Assembly (NCBI GenBank): GCA_903858185.1
Contig: CAIOHT010000156.1
Coordinates: 1-53,250, forward strand
Source of the DNA: an uncultured Caulobacterales bacterium
Lineage (GTDB): Bacteria; Pseudomonadota; Alphaproteobacteria; Caulobacterales; Caulobacteraceae
DNA: 53,250 nucleotides
Direction: 5' to 3'
Shown here: piece after piece, positions 33,874 through 44,808 of the stretch
Layout of the letters: each line of letters begins with the position of its first letter
Numbering within the stretch: position 1 is the stretch's first letter
Program-made: the position numbers and the translations under genes
The notes under the pieces: generated by a model
Told to the model about the DNA's origin: nothing
Databases searched by the model: none
Seen by the model: only the letters and a program-made list of their open reading frames with translations

Positions 33874-34491
33874 CTAGAGGCCTGGCGGCGTACTTGCCGT
33901 CACCAATTCGCCGACGGCGCGGCTGATATTTCGGAAGCGATGGGGCTTGCTGCTGTCGAAGTAGAAGGCGTCACCGGGATTTAGCAGGTGCGTCTCTGCG
34001 CCCACGGTCAATTCGAAGCGCCCCCTGATGACGATGCCGCCCTCTTCGCGGCCATGGGTGACCATCTCCTCGCCGGTATCGGCCCCGGGCTCGTAGATGC
34101 CGCGCATGATCTGCATCGTCGGGTTGGCGAAGGGCGGGATAAGCTGGAACAACTCGACCCCCTTGGCGCGCGCGAACCGAAGGAGCTTGTCATGCGCCAT
34201 GACGATGCTGCCGCGCTGCTCCACCTCAGCGAAAAACTCCGTGAGCGTCATGGGAAAGGCGCTCAAAATCCGTTTCAGCGAGCTGATCGACGGGCTCGAC
34301 CGGCCCAGTTCGATCAGGGACAGGGTCGCGTTCGGCAAGCCCGCACGGCGCGCGAGTTCTCGTTGCGAGAGACCCTGCGCCACCCGCAGCTGCTTCAACC
34401 GGACCCCGATCTCCAGCTTGCCGCCCAGCTCGGTGTCCGGCCCTTCTTCATCGGACTTCCCAACCTTTGAACGCCGGTTCTTGGCCGCCAT
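33874..34491 (-). CDS. XRE-cupin regulator (PuuR-like)
   Basis: 205 residues. The N-terminal XRE helix-turn-helix is RLKQLRVAQGLSQRELARRA with ATLSLIELGRSSPSISSLKR, followed by a cupin domain (GGIVIRGRFELTVGAE, LNPGDAFYFDSSKPHRFRN). PuuR-type proteins of this architecture repress putrescine or GABA genes. AAGGAT is seven bases before ATG 34491. An aldehyde dehydrogenase and a class III aminotransferase, the usual targets of PuuR-like proteins, lie on either side. Confidence 0.88.
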   Translation of the reverse strand: MAAKNRRSKVGKSDEEGPDTELGGKLEIGVRLKQLRVAQGLSQRELARRAGLPNATLSLIELGRSSPSISSLKRILSAFPMTLTEFFAEVEQRGSIVMAHDKLLRFARAKGVELFQLIPPFANPTMQIMRGIYEPGADTGEEMVTHGREEGGIVIRGRFELTVGAETHLLNPGDAFYFDSSKPHRFRNISRAVGELVTASTPPGL

Positions 34492-34556
34492 CAGTCTATC
34501 CTTCGCCTGAGCCTACCCAGTCACCCCCGCCATTTGCGCAGCACGGGCCGGAAGGC

Positions 34557-36769
34557 TCAACTATGATGCGTGTCGGCGAGATGCCGACCAACAAAGTGTC
34601 GCAGCACATTGTCTAGCAGCTGCGACACGGGATTGCGGCCCTTATTGTGCAGCAGGGCGCCCGCGAAGGTGATCGACCCGGTGGAGAAGATCGCCCCGCC
34701 GGCGGCGTTGGTCTGATTGGTCATGTCGGCGCGGATGAGGGATGACTGAGGCTCGCCGGTGTTGGTCACCAGATGGGAGAGCCACTCTTCGGGCGCCGCG
34801 ACGAAGCCCGGGCCGAGGGCCTCCGATCGGGCGACCACGGTGGCGTCGGGGGCCGTGCCCGGACGCACATCGGCGCGATCAAGCTCGTAGCCCGCCGCGC
34901 CGCCGCCGCAAAATCCGGAGTTGCCGAAGACCTCGCCCTGCACGCCGTCGAACATCCAGGCGAACTTCGGATCGAACGAGGCCTGGGTGCGGCGATAATA
35001 GGATCCTTCGAACGGCCCCTGAGCGGAGAACCCCACCCCGGCCAGGCGCTGGGGCGCCCGGCCTTGGCGACGCCACAGGCCGCCATAGGACCCGTCAAAG
35101 GCGTGGAAGGCCTCGCCGGGTTCCGTCGCCCACAGCCTTATGCCGCCCTCGCTCCTGCGGATCTCGAACAGCTGGTCGTTCGCCGCGTTGGCCACCACCT
35201 TCCAGTAGAAGCCGTTGCCGCCCAGATAGACCAGTCTACCGCCTGCCGCGACATAGGCCTGCAAGCCGCGCCACATCGCCTCGGTGTAGTGTTCCGGGTG
35301 GGTCGAGGTCACGAGCACCTTGTAAGGCGCCAGGAGATCGACCCCTTGCGCGTGCAGCGCCTGGTCCGTCAGCACATCGAAGCCGTGTTCGCCGCCGGCG
35401 AGCCAGGTGGTGATGTGGCAGCCCGCCGCGAAGTGACGCGCGCCCGACCCCTTCGGCTCCACGAAGTCGAGAAAGCCCGGTCGGAGGGAGAGGTTCGGCC
35501 TCTGGGTGGAGGCGTAACCGACGCCGCTTCCGTCGCGGTGATGGTGGTAGGTCGAGAGGCCGTACTTCGGATGATCGGCGGGGTTGCCGACGGCGCAGGC
35601 CCAATCGTCCTGTCGTGCGGCATAGGCCCCGTCCGAAGGCGCGCGGGCGTGGTTGGCGTAGGCCGTATAGGTCAGGGTCGGAGCCAGATAGGCGATGGCC
35701 GAACTGGCCTGGCCCAGGCTCGGCGAGACGAACAGTGGCATGATGTAGAGTTGATCGGCCTCGCGAAGCCGCACGCCGTAGACCCCGCTTGGAAGGTCGC
35801 TCGGCAGAGTCGCCTGCAGGTCGGGCGTCCACGCCCAATCATAGAGGTCGTCCTCTTGGAAGTGGATCGCCCCATAGTCTTGCGGCGCGTGGCGCCAGCA
35901 CATTTCGCGACCGGACCAAGCCGCGCCGGTCATGGCGCGCGATGGCGTATTGACCAGACGGCCTCCGCAGGCCAGAGGCCCGCGGCCGTTGATCTGGTCG
36001 GTCCCGATCCCTTTTTGAGAAGTCCCACGCCGCCAGCAGCCGAGACCTTCCGACGAGCCCCGCCGGCCCCGGGCGAAGGGCGCGAACCGCCTCCAGCGGA
36101 GAGGGCCCTTCGATCTTGCCGTTGAAGAACTCGCCGGCCTCGTCGGGGGCCGCTGCGAAGTGCAGGCGGCTCGCCGACGACTGGACCGGCCTGCATCCCA
36201 TCAGGGCCTGGACCTGACCGTGCTCGAAGGGGGCGAGCGCAAGACGATCTGGCGGCGTCATCCAACCCAGCAGCGCCTCCCCATCACAAGTGACCTGGCA
36301 CCAGACCCTGACCCAGGCTCGCGCCTGCAGGCGTATAGGCAGGCGCAGCTCGAACGGCGTGTCGTTCGTCGCCTCACGCAGGCGAAGGCCGCCCCGATCG
36401 AGACTGAGGGCGAACCCCGCCCGGGCGTCGGGGGTCAGACAGCTCATCACCGTCTGCACGCCCTCATGCGGAGGCGTCGGCCAATCAAGGCGCTCGCGGC
36501 CCAGCTGCTGGGCGGCAGCGCGACAGGGGTGTCGCACACCGCGAAAGACCCCGCCCGGAGCACTTGAACCCGGGACGGATAGGCTCCGGCGAAGTCGGCG
36601 GCGACGGGTTCGACCGCGACGCCCCCAGCGCCGGATTGGCGTCTCCCTGCAGGATCCGTACGAGGTCGGCGTGGAAGGGTCCCTCCCCCGCGCTGCTGAC
36701 CATCACATCAACCCTGTCCCCCGGCTGGGCGGTCAATCGCCCGAGATAGCCCACCAATGGCAACGCCAA
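34557..36769 (-). pseudogene. N,N-dimethylformamidase-like large subunit, with several frameshifts
   Basis: Three frames combine into one long protein of about 735 codons: YLGRLTAQPGDRVDVMVSS and LVRILQGDANP at the N-terminus, HFAAAPDEAGEFFNGKIEGP in the middle, then GTDQINGRGPLACGGRLVNT and HFQEDDLYDWAW in the C-terminal part. The start is TTG 36769 with GAGGAGG six bases upstream. Frame changes occur near 36621-36633 (a C5 run), near 36481-36505, and at the T5 run 36012-36016 (A5 on the coding strand), where one base fewer would restore FSKGIGTDQ. The family hydrolyses formamides. Three separate shifts argue for decay, though sequencing errors at homopolymers cannot be excluded. Confidence 0.72.
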
Positions 36770-36920
36770 CGACCGCCTCCTCCTCGCCCGCCACGGCAGG
36801 ACCGCCGCGTTCTTTCCAAGAGTTGCACCTCCAGGCCGGGCGGTCTATTTGTTTGCACATTCGAAAATAATACTGGTCGCTGAGCGTGCGTCAGTTTCAA
36901 AGAGCAAGGAGCTGGCCGAG

Positions 36921-38207
36921 ATGGCTGCGACGAATTCGGATCTGTTGAAGCGGCGCGACGCCGCGGTGCCGCGGGGCGTCTCGACAACCTTCCCCGCCTT
37001 CGCCGATCGGGCCGACAACGCCGAACTGTGGGACGTGGAAGGCCGCCGCTTCATCGACTTCGCGGCGGGCATCGCGGTGCTCAACACCGGCCATCGGCAT
37101 CCGACGGTCCTGAAGGCGGCCCAGGCCCAATCCGACCGGATCACCCACGCGGCCTTCCAGGTCATGGGCTACGAATCCTATATCGCCCTCGCCGAGCGGT
37201 TGAACGGTCTGGCGCCCGTCCAGGGGCCGGCCAAGACCCTCTTCATCACCACCGGCGCCGAGGCGGTCGAGAACGCCATCAAGATCGCCCGCGCCTTCAC
37301 CAACCGCCCGGGGGTGGTCAGCTTTTCAGGCGCCTTCCATGGCCGAACGCTGCTCGCGACGGCGCTCACCGGCAAGGCCCAACCCTATAAACAGAACTTC
37401 GGCCCCTTCCCCACCGATCTGCAGCGCGCGCCCTTCCCCGCGGAAAGCCTAGGGATCAGCGTCGAGGTGGCCTTGGCCGCGCTAGATCGGCTATTCCGCA
37501 CCGACCTTGAACCACAGCGCACCGCCGCCATCATCCTGGAGCCAGTGCAGGGCGAAGGCGGGTTCCATCAGGCCCCCGTGGAATTCCTGAAGGCGATCCG
37601 GGCGATCTGCGATCAACACGGCATCCTGCTCATCGCCGACGAGGTCCAAAGCGGCTTCGCGCGCACCGGAAAGATGTTCGCGATCGAGCATTCCGGTGTG
37701 AAACCGGATCTAATCACGGTCGCCAAGGGCATCGCGGGCGGTTTCCCACTTGCAGGCGTCATCGGGCGCGCGGCGGTCATGGACGCCCCCCTGCCAGGGG
37801 GCTTAGGCGGCACCTACGGCGGCAATCCAGTGAGCTGCGCGGCCGCCCTTGGGGTCTTGGACGCTATTGTCGAAGATAACCTTCAAGCCCGCGCCGTGGA
37901 GATCGGAGCCACGCTTGTGGCCCGTCTCGAGGCGATCCGACAGCGCAACGACTCCGTCCCGATCGGCGAAATCCGCGGGATCGGGGCCATGGTGGCGTTC
38001 GACCTCCTTACCGCCGACACTGCGGCGCCCGATCCTGAGGCCGCAAAACGCATCACTCAAGACGCCTTCGCACACGGCCTGATCCTCCTGTCCTGCGGCG
38101 TACATGGAAACACCGTGCGGCTTCTGCCGCCGCTCAGCGCGGCCGACGACCTGGTCTCGGCCGGAATGGACATCCTCGAGCGCTGCCTGGTCCGCGCACC
38201 CAACTGA
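36921..38207 (+). CDS. Class III aminotransferase, 4-aminobutyrate type
   Basis: 428 residues. PLP-enzyme motifs: VEGRRFIDFAAGIAVLNTGH, TTGAEAVENAIKIARAF, FSGAFHGRTLLATALTGK, ILEPVQGEGGFHQAP, LIADEVQSGFARTGKMFA and the PLP lysine in ITVAKGIAGGFPLAG. The match to the GABA/omega-amine transaminase group (GabT, PuuE) is close. ATG 36921 follows AAGGAG; the longer frame from 36849 is not conserved. It would convert an omega-amino acid to a semialdehyde that the aldehyde dehydrogenase at 32070 could oxidise. The dimethylformamidase-like pseudogene diverges from it. Confidence 0.9.
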   Translation: MAATNSDLLKRRDAAVPRGVSTTFPAFADRADNAELWDVEGRRFIDFAAGIAVLNTGHRHPTVLKAAQAQSDRITHAAFQVMGYESYIALAERLNGLAPVQGPAKTLFITTGAEAVENAIKIARAFTNRPGVVSFSGAFHGRTLLATALTGKAQPYKQNFGPFPTDLQRAPFPAESLGISVEVALAALDRLFRTDLEPQRTAAIILEPVQGEGGFHQAPVEFLKAIRAICDQHGILLIADEVQSGFARTGKMFAIEHSGVKPDLITVAKGIAGGFPLAGVIGRAAVMDAPLPGGLGGTYGGNPVSCAAALGVLDAIVEDNLQARAVEIGATLVARLEAIRQRNDSVPIGEIRGIGAMVAFDLLTADTAAPDPEAAKRITQDAFAHGLILLSCGVHGNTVRLLPPLSAADDLVSAGMDILERCLVRAPN

Positions 38208-38255
38208 CTTGCCGCCAAAGGCGGCCAACTCCCGACACTCTTTGAAGGAAAATCG

Positions 38256-40000
<1,745 letters not shown>

Positions 40001-40021
40001 GACATCTGTGGACGGCCCCTG

Positions 40022-40274
40022 ATCTGCAAGGGGTAGTTTGGGTTTGAGGGGTGGATCTGCGGGGTGCGGACATCTGTTCGGCCTGTTTGTGCGGCGTAGA
40101 TAGCCGCTGGCCCTGATGGAGTCCGCTGGTTGGGTCCCTTACACGTTACCGAGCACAAGGCTCCGTCAGTACCTCGGGGTGTCCCGGCCTGCGGCCGCGT
40201 TCAGATCGTCACCGTCATTCCCTATCGTCCCTCTGCAGTTCAGGGCGACGGCCGACGGGCCGTCGCGATCTCTG
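40022..40274 (-). ncRNA. Candidate guide RNA region of the IS1111-type element
   Basis: A 253-base non-coding stretch downstream of the recombinase gene, inside the element. In IS1111-type elements the 3' non-coding end encodes a structured bridge (seek) RNA that pairs with the target and with the element. Nothing else is recognisable. I have not folded it, and its exact boundaries and strand are inferred only from the position relative to the recombinase. Confidence 0.4.
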
Positions 40275-41300
40275 TCAGGTCATGGCCGGCGCCCTGTAGA
40301 CCTCGCCTCGCATCATGACGGCCCAGGCGATGCGGGCGGTCTTGTTGGCCATGGCGACGGTCACCACGCGAGGGGGGCGGCGTTCGAGCAATGTGCGAAC
40401 CCAGTCAGCCGAGGCTAAAGCGACGCCGGTTCGGATACGCCGCATAACTGAGGTCGCGCCGATCACCAGAAGTTTCCTCAGATAACCGTCTCCCATCTTG
40501 GAGATACGCCCCAGACGATCCTTGCCTCCCGAGGAGTTCTGTCGCGGAACCAGACCCAGGAAGGCGGCGAACTCCCGCCCCGAGCGGAACAGCGACGGAT
40601 CGGTTACGCTGGCGGACAGTGCCGTGGCGCTTATGATCCCGACGCCGGGGATCGTCGCCAGCCTTTGGCTGATTTGGTCCTGGCGATGCCAGGCCAGAAG
40701 CCGCCGTTCGAGCTGATGGATGTGCACAGCCAACGCCTGAAGCTGGTCCGCCAACATCAGCAGCGTGGATCGCGCCAGATCAGGCATCGCGTCGTCTCCC
40801 GTTGATCCGACCCGACCGATCAGTTCGTCTACCCGCCCGGCGCCTTGCGGCGCTATCAGCCCAAACTCCGCACAGTGGCTGCGGATGGCGTTGATCAGCA
40901 TTGTGCGCTGGCGAACCAGCAACTCCCGGGTCCGATGCAGCGTCAGCACGCTCTGCCGGTCCGCGCTCTTGATCGGCACGAACCGCATGGTCGGACGCGT
41001 CACCGCCTCGCAGATCGCCTCGGCGTCGGCAGCGTCGTTCTTCTGGCGACGGACATAGGGCTTTACATAGTTCGGCGGCATCAACCGGACCTCATGACCC
41101 AACGCCGTCAGTTCCCGCGCCCAGTAGTGCGAGGTCGCGCACGCCTCCATCCCGATCAGACAGCAAGGGAGTTCTCCAAAGAACGCCAACACTTCCGCTC
41201 GACGCAACTTCTTGCGTACCGTGACTGTCCCGGCGTCATCGACGCCGTGGACCTGGAAGACGCTCTTGGCGAGGTCGAGGCCGATCGTGGTAGTCTTCAT
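40275..41300 (-). CDS. IS110/IS1111-family recombinase
   Basis: 341 residues. DEDD RuvC-like catalytic motifs: TIGLDLAKSVFQVHGVD, IGMEACATSHYW, YVRRQKNDAADAEAICEAV; the C-terminal transposase-20 domain has IPGVGIISATALSA and FAAFLGLVPRQNSSGGKDRL with RISKMGDGYLRKLL, whose serine is the catalytic residue of these enzymes. ATG 41300 fits the family; a longer frame to 41381 runs through the inverted repeat. The enzyme appears intact. Confidence 0.92.
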   Translation of the reverse strand: MKTTTIGLDLAKSVFQVHGVDDAGTVTVRKKLRRAEVLAFFGELPCCLIGMEACATSHYWARELTALGHEVRLMPPNYVKPYVRRQKNDAADAEAICEAVTRPTMRFVPIKSADRQSVLTLHRTRELLVRQRTMLINAIRSHCAEFGLIAPQGAGRVDELIGRVGSTGDDAMPDLARSTLLMLADQLQALAVHIHQLERRLLAWHRQDQISQRLATIPGVGIISATALSASVTDPSLFRSGREFAAFLGLVPRQNSSGGKDRLGRISKMGDGYLRKLLVIGATSVMRRIRTGVALASADWVRTLLERRPPRVVTVAMANKTARIAWAVMMRGEVYRAPAMT

Positions 41301-41383
41301 GGCGAACGGTTCCTGTTCTGTGGCCGCATAAACAACGACCACCCTATGGCGCGCTCGACGCCGGACACAGGGGCCGTCCACCC

Positions 41384-42201
41384 CATCACGTTAAGTCGGC
41401 CTGGCCGGACTGGCCCATCTCCAACCCCTGGATCAGGCGGCGACGGTCGCAGCTTCCCACACCCTGTCCGCTTGGGCGCGCAGGATTCGAAGAGTCGATC
41501 GGGAGATCAGGTGGGGCTGGATGTTGAACGTGTTGTAGACGGCGGAATGGCTGGCGAGGAACCTCTGGGCTGAGCCCTGCGATTTGAACTTCTGCTGTTT
41601 TCGTTCTCGTCGGCGGATGACCAGGTGGGAGTTCTCGACCCGGTTGCTCTCGCGCATCCCACCTGGTCGATGACGGCTGGTGAGGCCGAGGATCTTGGCT
41701 GCAGCCCGGTATGACGACAGCTTGTCCGTGGTGATGGTTTCCGGATGGATGCCCTGATTGCGCAGCAGTTTCCGGAGCAGATTCATCGCCGCGTCCTTGT
41801 TGCGTCGCTTCTGGACCAGGACGTCCAGCACCTCGCCCTCATCTTCAACCGCGCGCCAAAGATACATCCGCTTGCCGCCGATTTTGACCACCATCTCGTC
41901 CAGATGCCAGCGGCCGGTCGGTGGCCCACGGCGCCGGCGCAGGTTGGCTGCGATCAACGGGCCGAACTTGTTCACCCAGCATCGAACCGCTTCGCGGCTG
42001 ACCTACACGCCACGTTGCGCCAGCAATTCCTCGACGTCGCGGATGCTCAGCGTGAACCGGAAATACAACCAGATGGCATAACGGATCACATCCGGCGGGA
42101 AACGGTGCCGTTTGAATGAGATCGGCCGCATGGTCCCTCCCCGGTTGGCCGCACCGTAGGAGGCCAAAGTGGAGATAAGTTAGCGTTAGCCTGCCAGAAC
42201 C
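41384..42201 (-). mobile_element. IS6-family element, first copy, damaged
   Basis: About 0.8 kb. The right end, read inward, is GGTTCTGGCAGGCTAACGC (ending at 42201), like GGTTTTGTCAGGTTGACGG at the second copy's left end. The left end is degraded or replaced by the IS110 element, whose terminus lies within it. It holds a transposase gene with a nonsense codon. Confidence 0.75.
41433..42131 (-). pseudogene. IS6-family transposase with a nonsense codon
   Basis: ATG 42131 opens MRPISFKRHRFPPDV, then IRDVEELLAQRGV and a TAG at 42003-42005, then VSREAVRCWVNKFGP and the catalytic domain WHLDEMVVKIGGKRMYLWRA, ITTDKLSSYRAA, ESNRVENSHLVIRRRERKQQ. The second copy has GAG (glutamate) at the TAG position, so it is a GAG-to-TAG change. 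The 180-residue C-terminal frame alone has no helix-turn-helix. Confidence 0.9.
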
Positions 42202-42307
42202 CACCCGCCGCGAACCCGGCCACTTGCACATAGTTAGACAAGTTATATAGTCGACCGAGGTTAAGGCCGCCGAAGCGGTGGCGCATGGCATATGCGGAGG
42301 ACTTGGA

Positions 42308-43624
42308 ATGGCGGGCGACAAGGCGGGTGCTGAAGCTACGGCGAAAACGGGGTTTGACGTCGAGCAGGAATTCGAGGCCGCGACCCAGGCTCGGATCGAG
42401 GAAGGCGACATCGAGAAGGCCCGGTCTCTGGACGGAGTCTTCACCGCCAACCGGAAGGAAGACATCGTCACGCGGCTGACGCCCGACGCCATCCGCAATT
42501 TCGCCTGGGGTGTGGGCGACGACAATCCGCTGTTCTGCGATCCCGCCTACGGGGCGCGGACGCGTTGGGGCAGGCAGATCGCGCCCAACAGCATGGCCGA
42601 GGTCGTAACCAAGGGACTCCGCGGCGACTCGCTGCCCGATCACCTGAAGGTCGCGCAGCGTGGACTCTTCAAGGGGATCCACGCCTTCGTGTCGGGATCT
42701 GAAAAGGTTTGGTATCGCCCCCTCTATGTCGAGGACGAGCTCTACAAGTTCGGCGGTTTCGACGGCGTCGAGGTGAAGCCCTCAGAGTTCGCCGGTCGCT
42801 CGGTGACCCGGTTCCTGAAGGTCATCAAGATGAACCAGCGCTCCGAGCCGGTGTTCGTCCAGCGCACCCGGGAAATCTTCACCGAGCGGTCTACCGCCAA
42901 GAAGACGGGCAAGTACGCCAGCATCGAGCCTGCGGTCTATAGCGCCGAGGATATGGAGCGCATCGACGCGGTCTATGCGGCCGAGCATCGCCGGGGCGCC
43001 GAGCCTCGTTATTTCGAGGATGTGAACATCGGTGACGATCTATCGCCCATGGTGAAGGGTCCTCTGACGGTGACGGACATCCTCGTCTATCATGTGGGCG
43101 GCTATGGAGTGGCCACCTTCGGTCTCAGCAGCGCCCGACGCGCCTATGAAAACCGCAAGCGCATCCCGGCCTTCTACGTGCGCAACGGTCAAGGTGTTCC
43201 AGATGTCGCCCAACGGGTGCACTGGGACTCCGAATGGGCCAAGGCGATCGGAAGCCCCATGGCCTACGACTACAGCGTCATCCGCGAGGGCTGGCTGCAC
43301 CACTATCTCACCGACTGGGTGGGAGACGATGGCTTCGTTCACCGCCAGTACGACGAGATGCGCAAGTTCAACTACATCGGCGACACCCAGTTCATCGCCG
43401 GCCAGGTGGTGGGCAAGCGTGAGGAGAATGGACGCCACTTCGTGGACCTGATGGTGAAGATGACCAACCAGCGCGGCGACGTCACCACCACCTGCGAAGC
43501 CACGGTGCTGCTGCCGACCAAGGCTCACGGACCCGTCCTTCTCCCCGAACCGCCGGCCGAACTTGCTCGCCAATGCGTGAGTTTCCAGCGCCGCCACGGC
43601 GAACTGCTGGCCGCGCGCGGTTAA
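42308..43624 (+). CDS. Two-hotdog MaoC / FAS1-like acyl-CoA dehydratase
   Basis: About 438 residues from ATG 42308, which has GGAGG seven bases before it. The N-terminal part (ARIEEGDIEKARS, AWGVGDDNPLFCDPAYG, FKGIHAFVSGSEKVWYRPLY) is the FAS1-like dehydratase fold and the C-terminal part (YFEDVNIGDDLSPMVKGPLT, GQGVPDVAQRVHWDSEWA) is a MaoC-like fold with the hydratase pattern degenerate. Proteins of this double-hotdog form appear with two-subunit acyl-CoA dehydrogenases in actinobacterial and proteobacterial steroid or long-chain degradation. The gene is first of a three-gene operon with such a dehydrogenase. Confidence 0.84.
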   Translation: MAGDKAGAEATAKTGFDVEQEFEAATQARIEEGDIEKARSLDGVFTANRKEDIVTRLTPDAIRNFAWGVGDDNPLFCDPAYGARTRWGRQIAPNSMAEVVTKGLRGDSLPDHLKVAQRGLFKGIHAFVSGSEKVWYRPLYVEDELYKFGGFDGVEVKPSEFAGRSVTRFLKVIKMNQRSEPVFVQRTREIFTERSTAKKTGKYASIEPAVYSAEDMERIDAVYAAEHRRGAEPRYFEDVNIGDDLSPMVKGPLTVTDILVYHVGGYGVATFGLSSARRAYENRKRIPAFYVRNGQGVPDVAQRVHWDSEWAKAIGSPMAYDYSVIREGWLHHYLTDWVGDDGFVHRQYDEMRKFNYIGDTQFIAGQVVGKREENGRHFVDLMVKMTNQRGDVTTTCEATVLLPTKAHGPVLLPEPPAELARQCVSFQRRHGELLAARG

Positions 43625-43636
43625 GGAAGCCGTCGC

Positions 43637-44806
43637 GTGGATATTCAGTTCGAGCCTGAGGAGCAGCGGTTTCGTGAGCTTGCGCGCGAGTGGCTCTCAT
43701 CCAACGTCCCCGGCACCCCGAGGCCGTTGGATGGGCGCGACATGTTGTCCTTCGATGTCTCATGGCAGCAGCGGCAGCATGAAGCGGGGTGGGCGGGGAT
43801 CAGCTGGCCTGAAGAATACGGGGGCCGTGGCCTCACCACTCTTCAGCAGCTGATCTGGTATGAGGAGTACGCGCGGGCCGACGCGCCCTTCATCGGGGCG
43901 AATTTCGTCGGAGTGAACCACGCGGGTCCGACCTTGATCGCCTTGGGGTCGTCGGCGCAGCGCGAGGAGCACCTCGAACAAATCTTGCGTGGCGCGGCCA
44001 TCTGGTGCCAGGGCTTCTCCGAACCGGGGGCGGGGTCTGATCTCGCCTCCCTGCGAACACGGGGCGAGGTGGACGGCGAGCACCTCGTGGTAAGCGGCCA
44101 GAAGATCTGGACGAGCTTTGCTCACATGGCTCAGTACCAGGAGCTGCTCGTTCGAACCGGTCCGAGCGATAGCCGCCACAAGGGACTCACCTGGGTTATC
44201 TGCGACATGCATGCCCCAGGTGTCGAAATCCGCCCAATCCGAGAGATGTCAGGGGAACAGCACTTTTGTGAGGTGTTCTACGACAAGGTTCGCCTCCCCC
44301 TCTCCTCTGTCGTCGGAGAAATCAACGCCGGCTGGCAGGTGGCGATGGCCACCCTCGCCTTCGAGCGTGGAACGGCCTTCCTCGCCGATCAGGTCGGACT
44401 GGCGCGACAGGTCGACAGCCTCATCGCCTTCGCCCAGGAGACCACAGACCATGCCGGCCGACCGCTAATCGGCGACGACGAGGTTCGCCGGGCCCTGGCG
44501 ATGTTGCGAGCGGAAGTCACCGCCCTGAGATCCATGGCCTACGCCGTTGTGTCCCAGGCGGCCCGATCCGGCATGCCGGGCGCCGAAGGCTCTCTGGTGA
44601 AGCTCTATGTAAGCCAGCTCTCCCAGACCCTGCACAAGTTGACGGTCAAGCTAATGGGCTCGCAGAGCCTGCTCTTCGGCTATGGCGCCACCGGGCCGGT
44701 CTGCGAATACCTGCGCAGCTACGCCGCCTCGATCGCCGGCGGAACGTCGGCGATCCAGCGCGAGATCATCGCAGATCGCATGCTTGTCCTGCCAAGGAGC
44801 CGCTAA
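43637..44806 (+). CDS. Acyl-CoA dehydrogenase, long subunit of a third two-subunit enzyme
   Basis: 389 residues from GTG 43637. Flavin motif WCQGFSEPGAGSDLASLRTR and GQKIWTSFAHMAQYQELLVR, and the C-terminal AASIAGGTSAIQREIIADRM. It is twelve bases after the dehydratase stop and two bases before the short subunit gene. It clearly belongs with the long subunits at 22973 and 25215. Probable substrate: a bulky acyl-CoA such as a steroid or terpenoid side chain (inferred). Confidence 0.88.
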   Translation: MDIQFEPEEQRFRELAREWLSSNVPGTPRPLDGRDMLSFDVSWQQRQHEAGWAGISWPEEYGGRGLTTLQQLIWYEEYARADAPFIGANFVGVNHAGPTLIALGSSAQREEHLEQILRGAAIWCQGFSEPGAGSDLASLRTRGEVDGEHLVVSGQKIWTSFAHMAQYQELLVRTGPSDSRHKGLTWVICDMHAPGVEIRPIREMSGEQHFCEVFYDKVRLPLSSVVGEINAGWQVAMATLAFERGTAFLADQVGLARQVDSLIAFAQETTDHAGRPLIGDDEVRRALAMLRAEVTALRSMAYAVVSQAARSGMPGAEGSLVKLYVSQLSQTLHKLTVKLMGSQSLLFGYGATGPVCEYLRSYAASIAGGTSAIQREIIADRMLVLPRSR

Positions 44807-44808
44807 CC

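Larger units (their letters stand above)
40001..41384 (-). mobile_element. IS110-family element, IS1111 subgroup
   Basis: The recombinase gene is flanked by a 14-bp perfect inverted repeat: GTGGACGGCCCCTG at 40008-40021 and CAGGGGCCGTCCAC at 41368-41381. Sub-terminal repeats of this kind mark the IS1111 subgroup. There is about 80 bases upstream and 260 bases downstream of the recombinase, also as expected for IS1111. Ends at about 40001 and 41384 are estimates from the nitronate monooxygenase homology on one side and the IS6 end on the other. Confidence 0.8.

Noticed and set aside
34773-36125. Plus-strand open frame of 450 codons opposite the dimethylformamidase-like gene
   Set aside because: Shadow of the decayed gene; the minus strand carries the family motifs.
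42215-42265. AT-rich TTGCAC ... TATATAG as a consensus sigma-70 promoter for the dehydratase operon
   Set aside because: The spacing between the two elements is 13-14 bases, too short for a standard promoter; the region probably holds the promoter but I cannot assign it.
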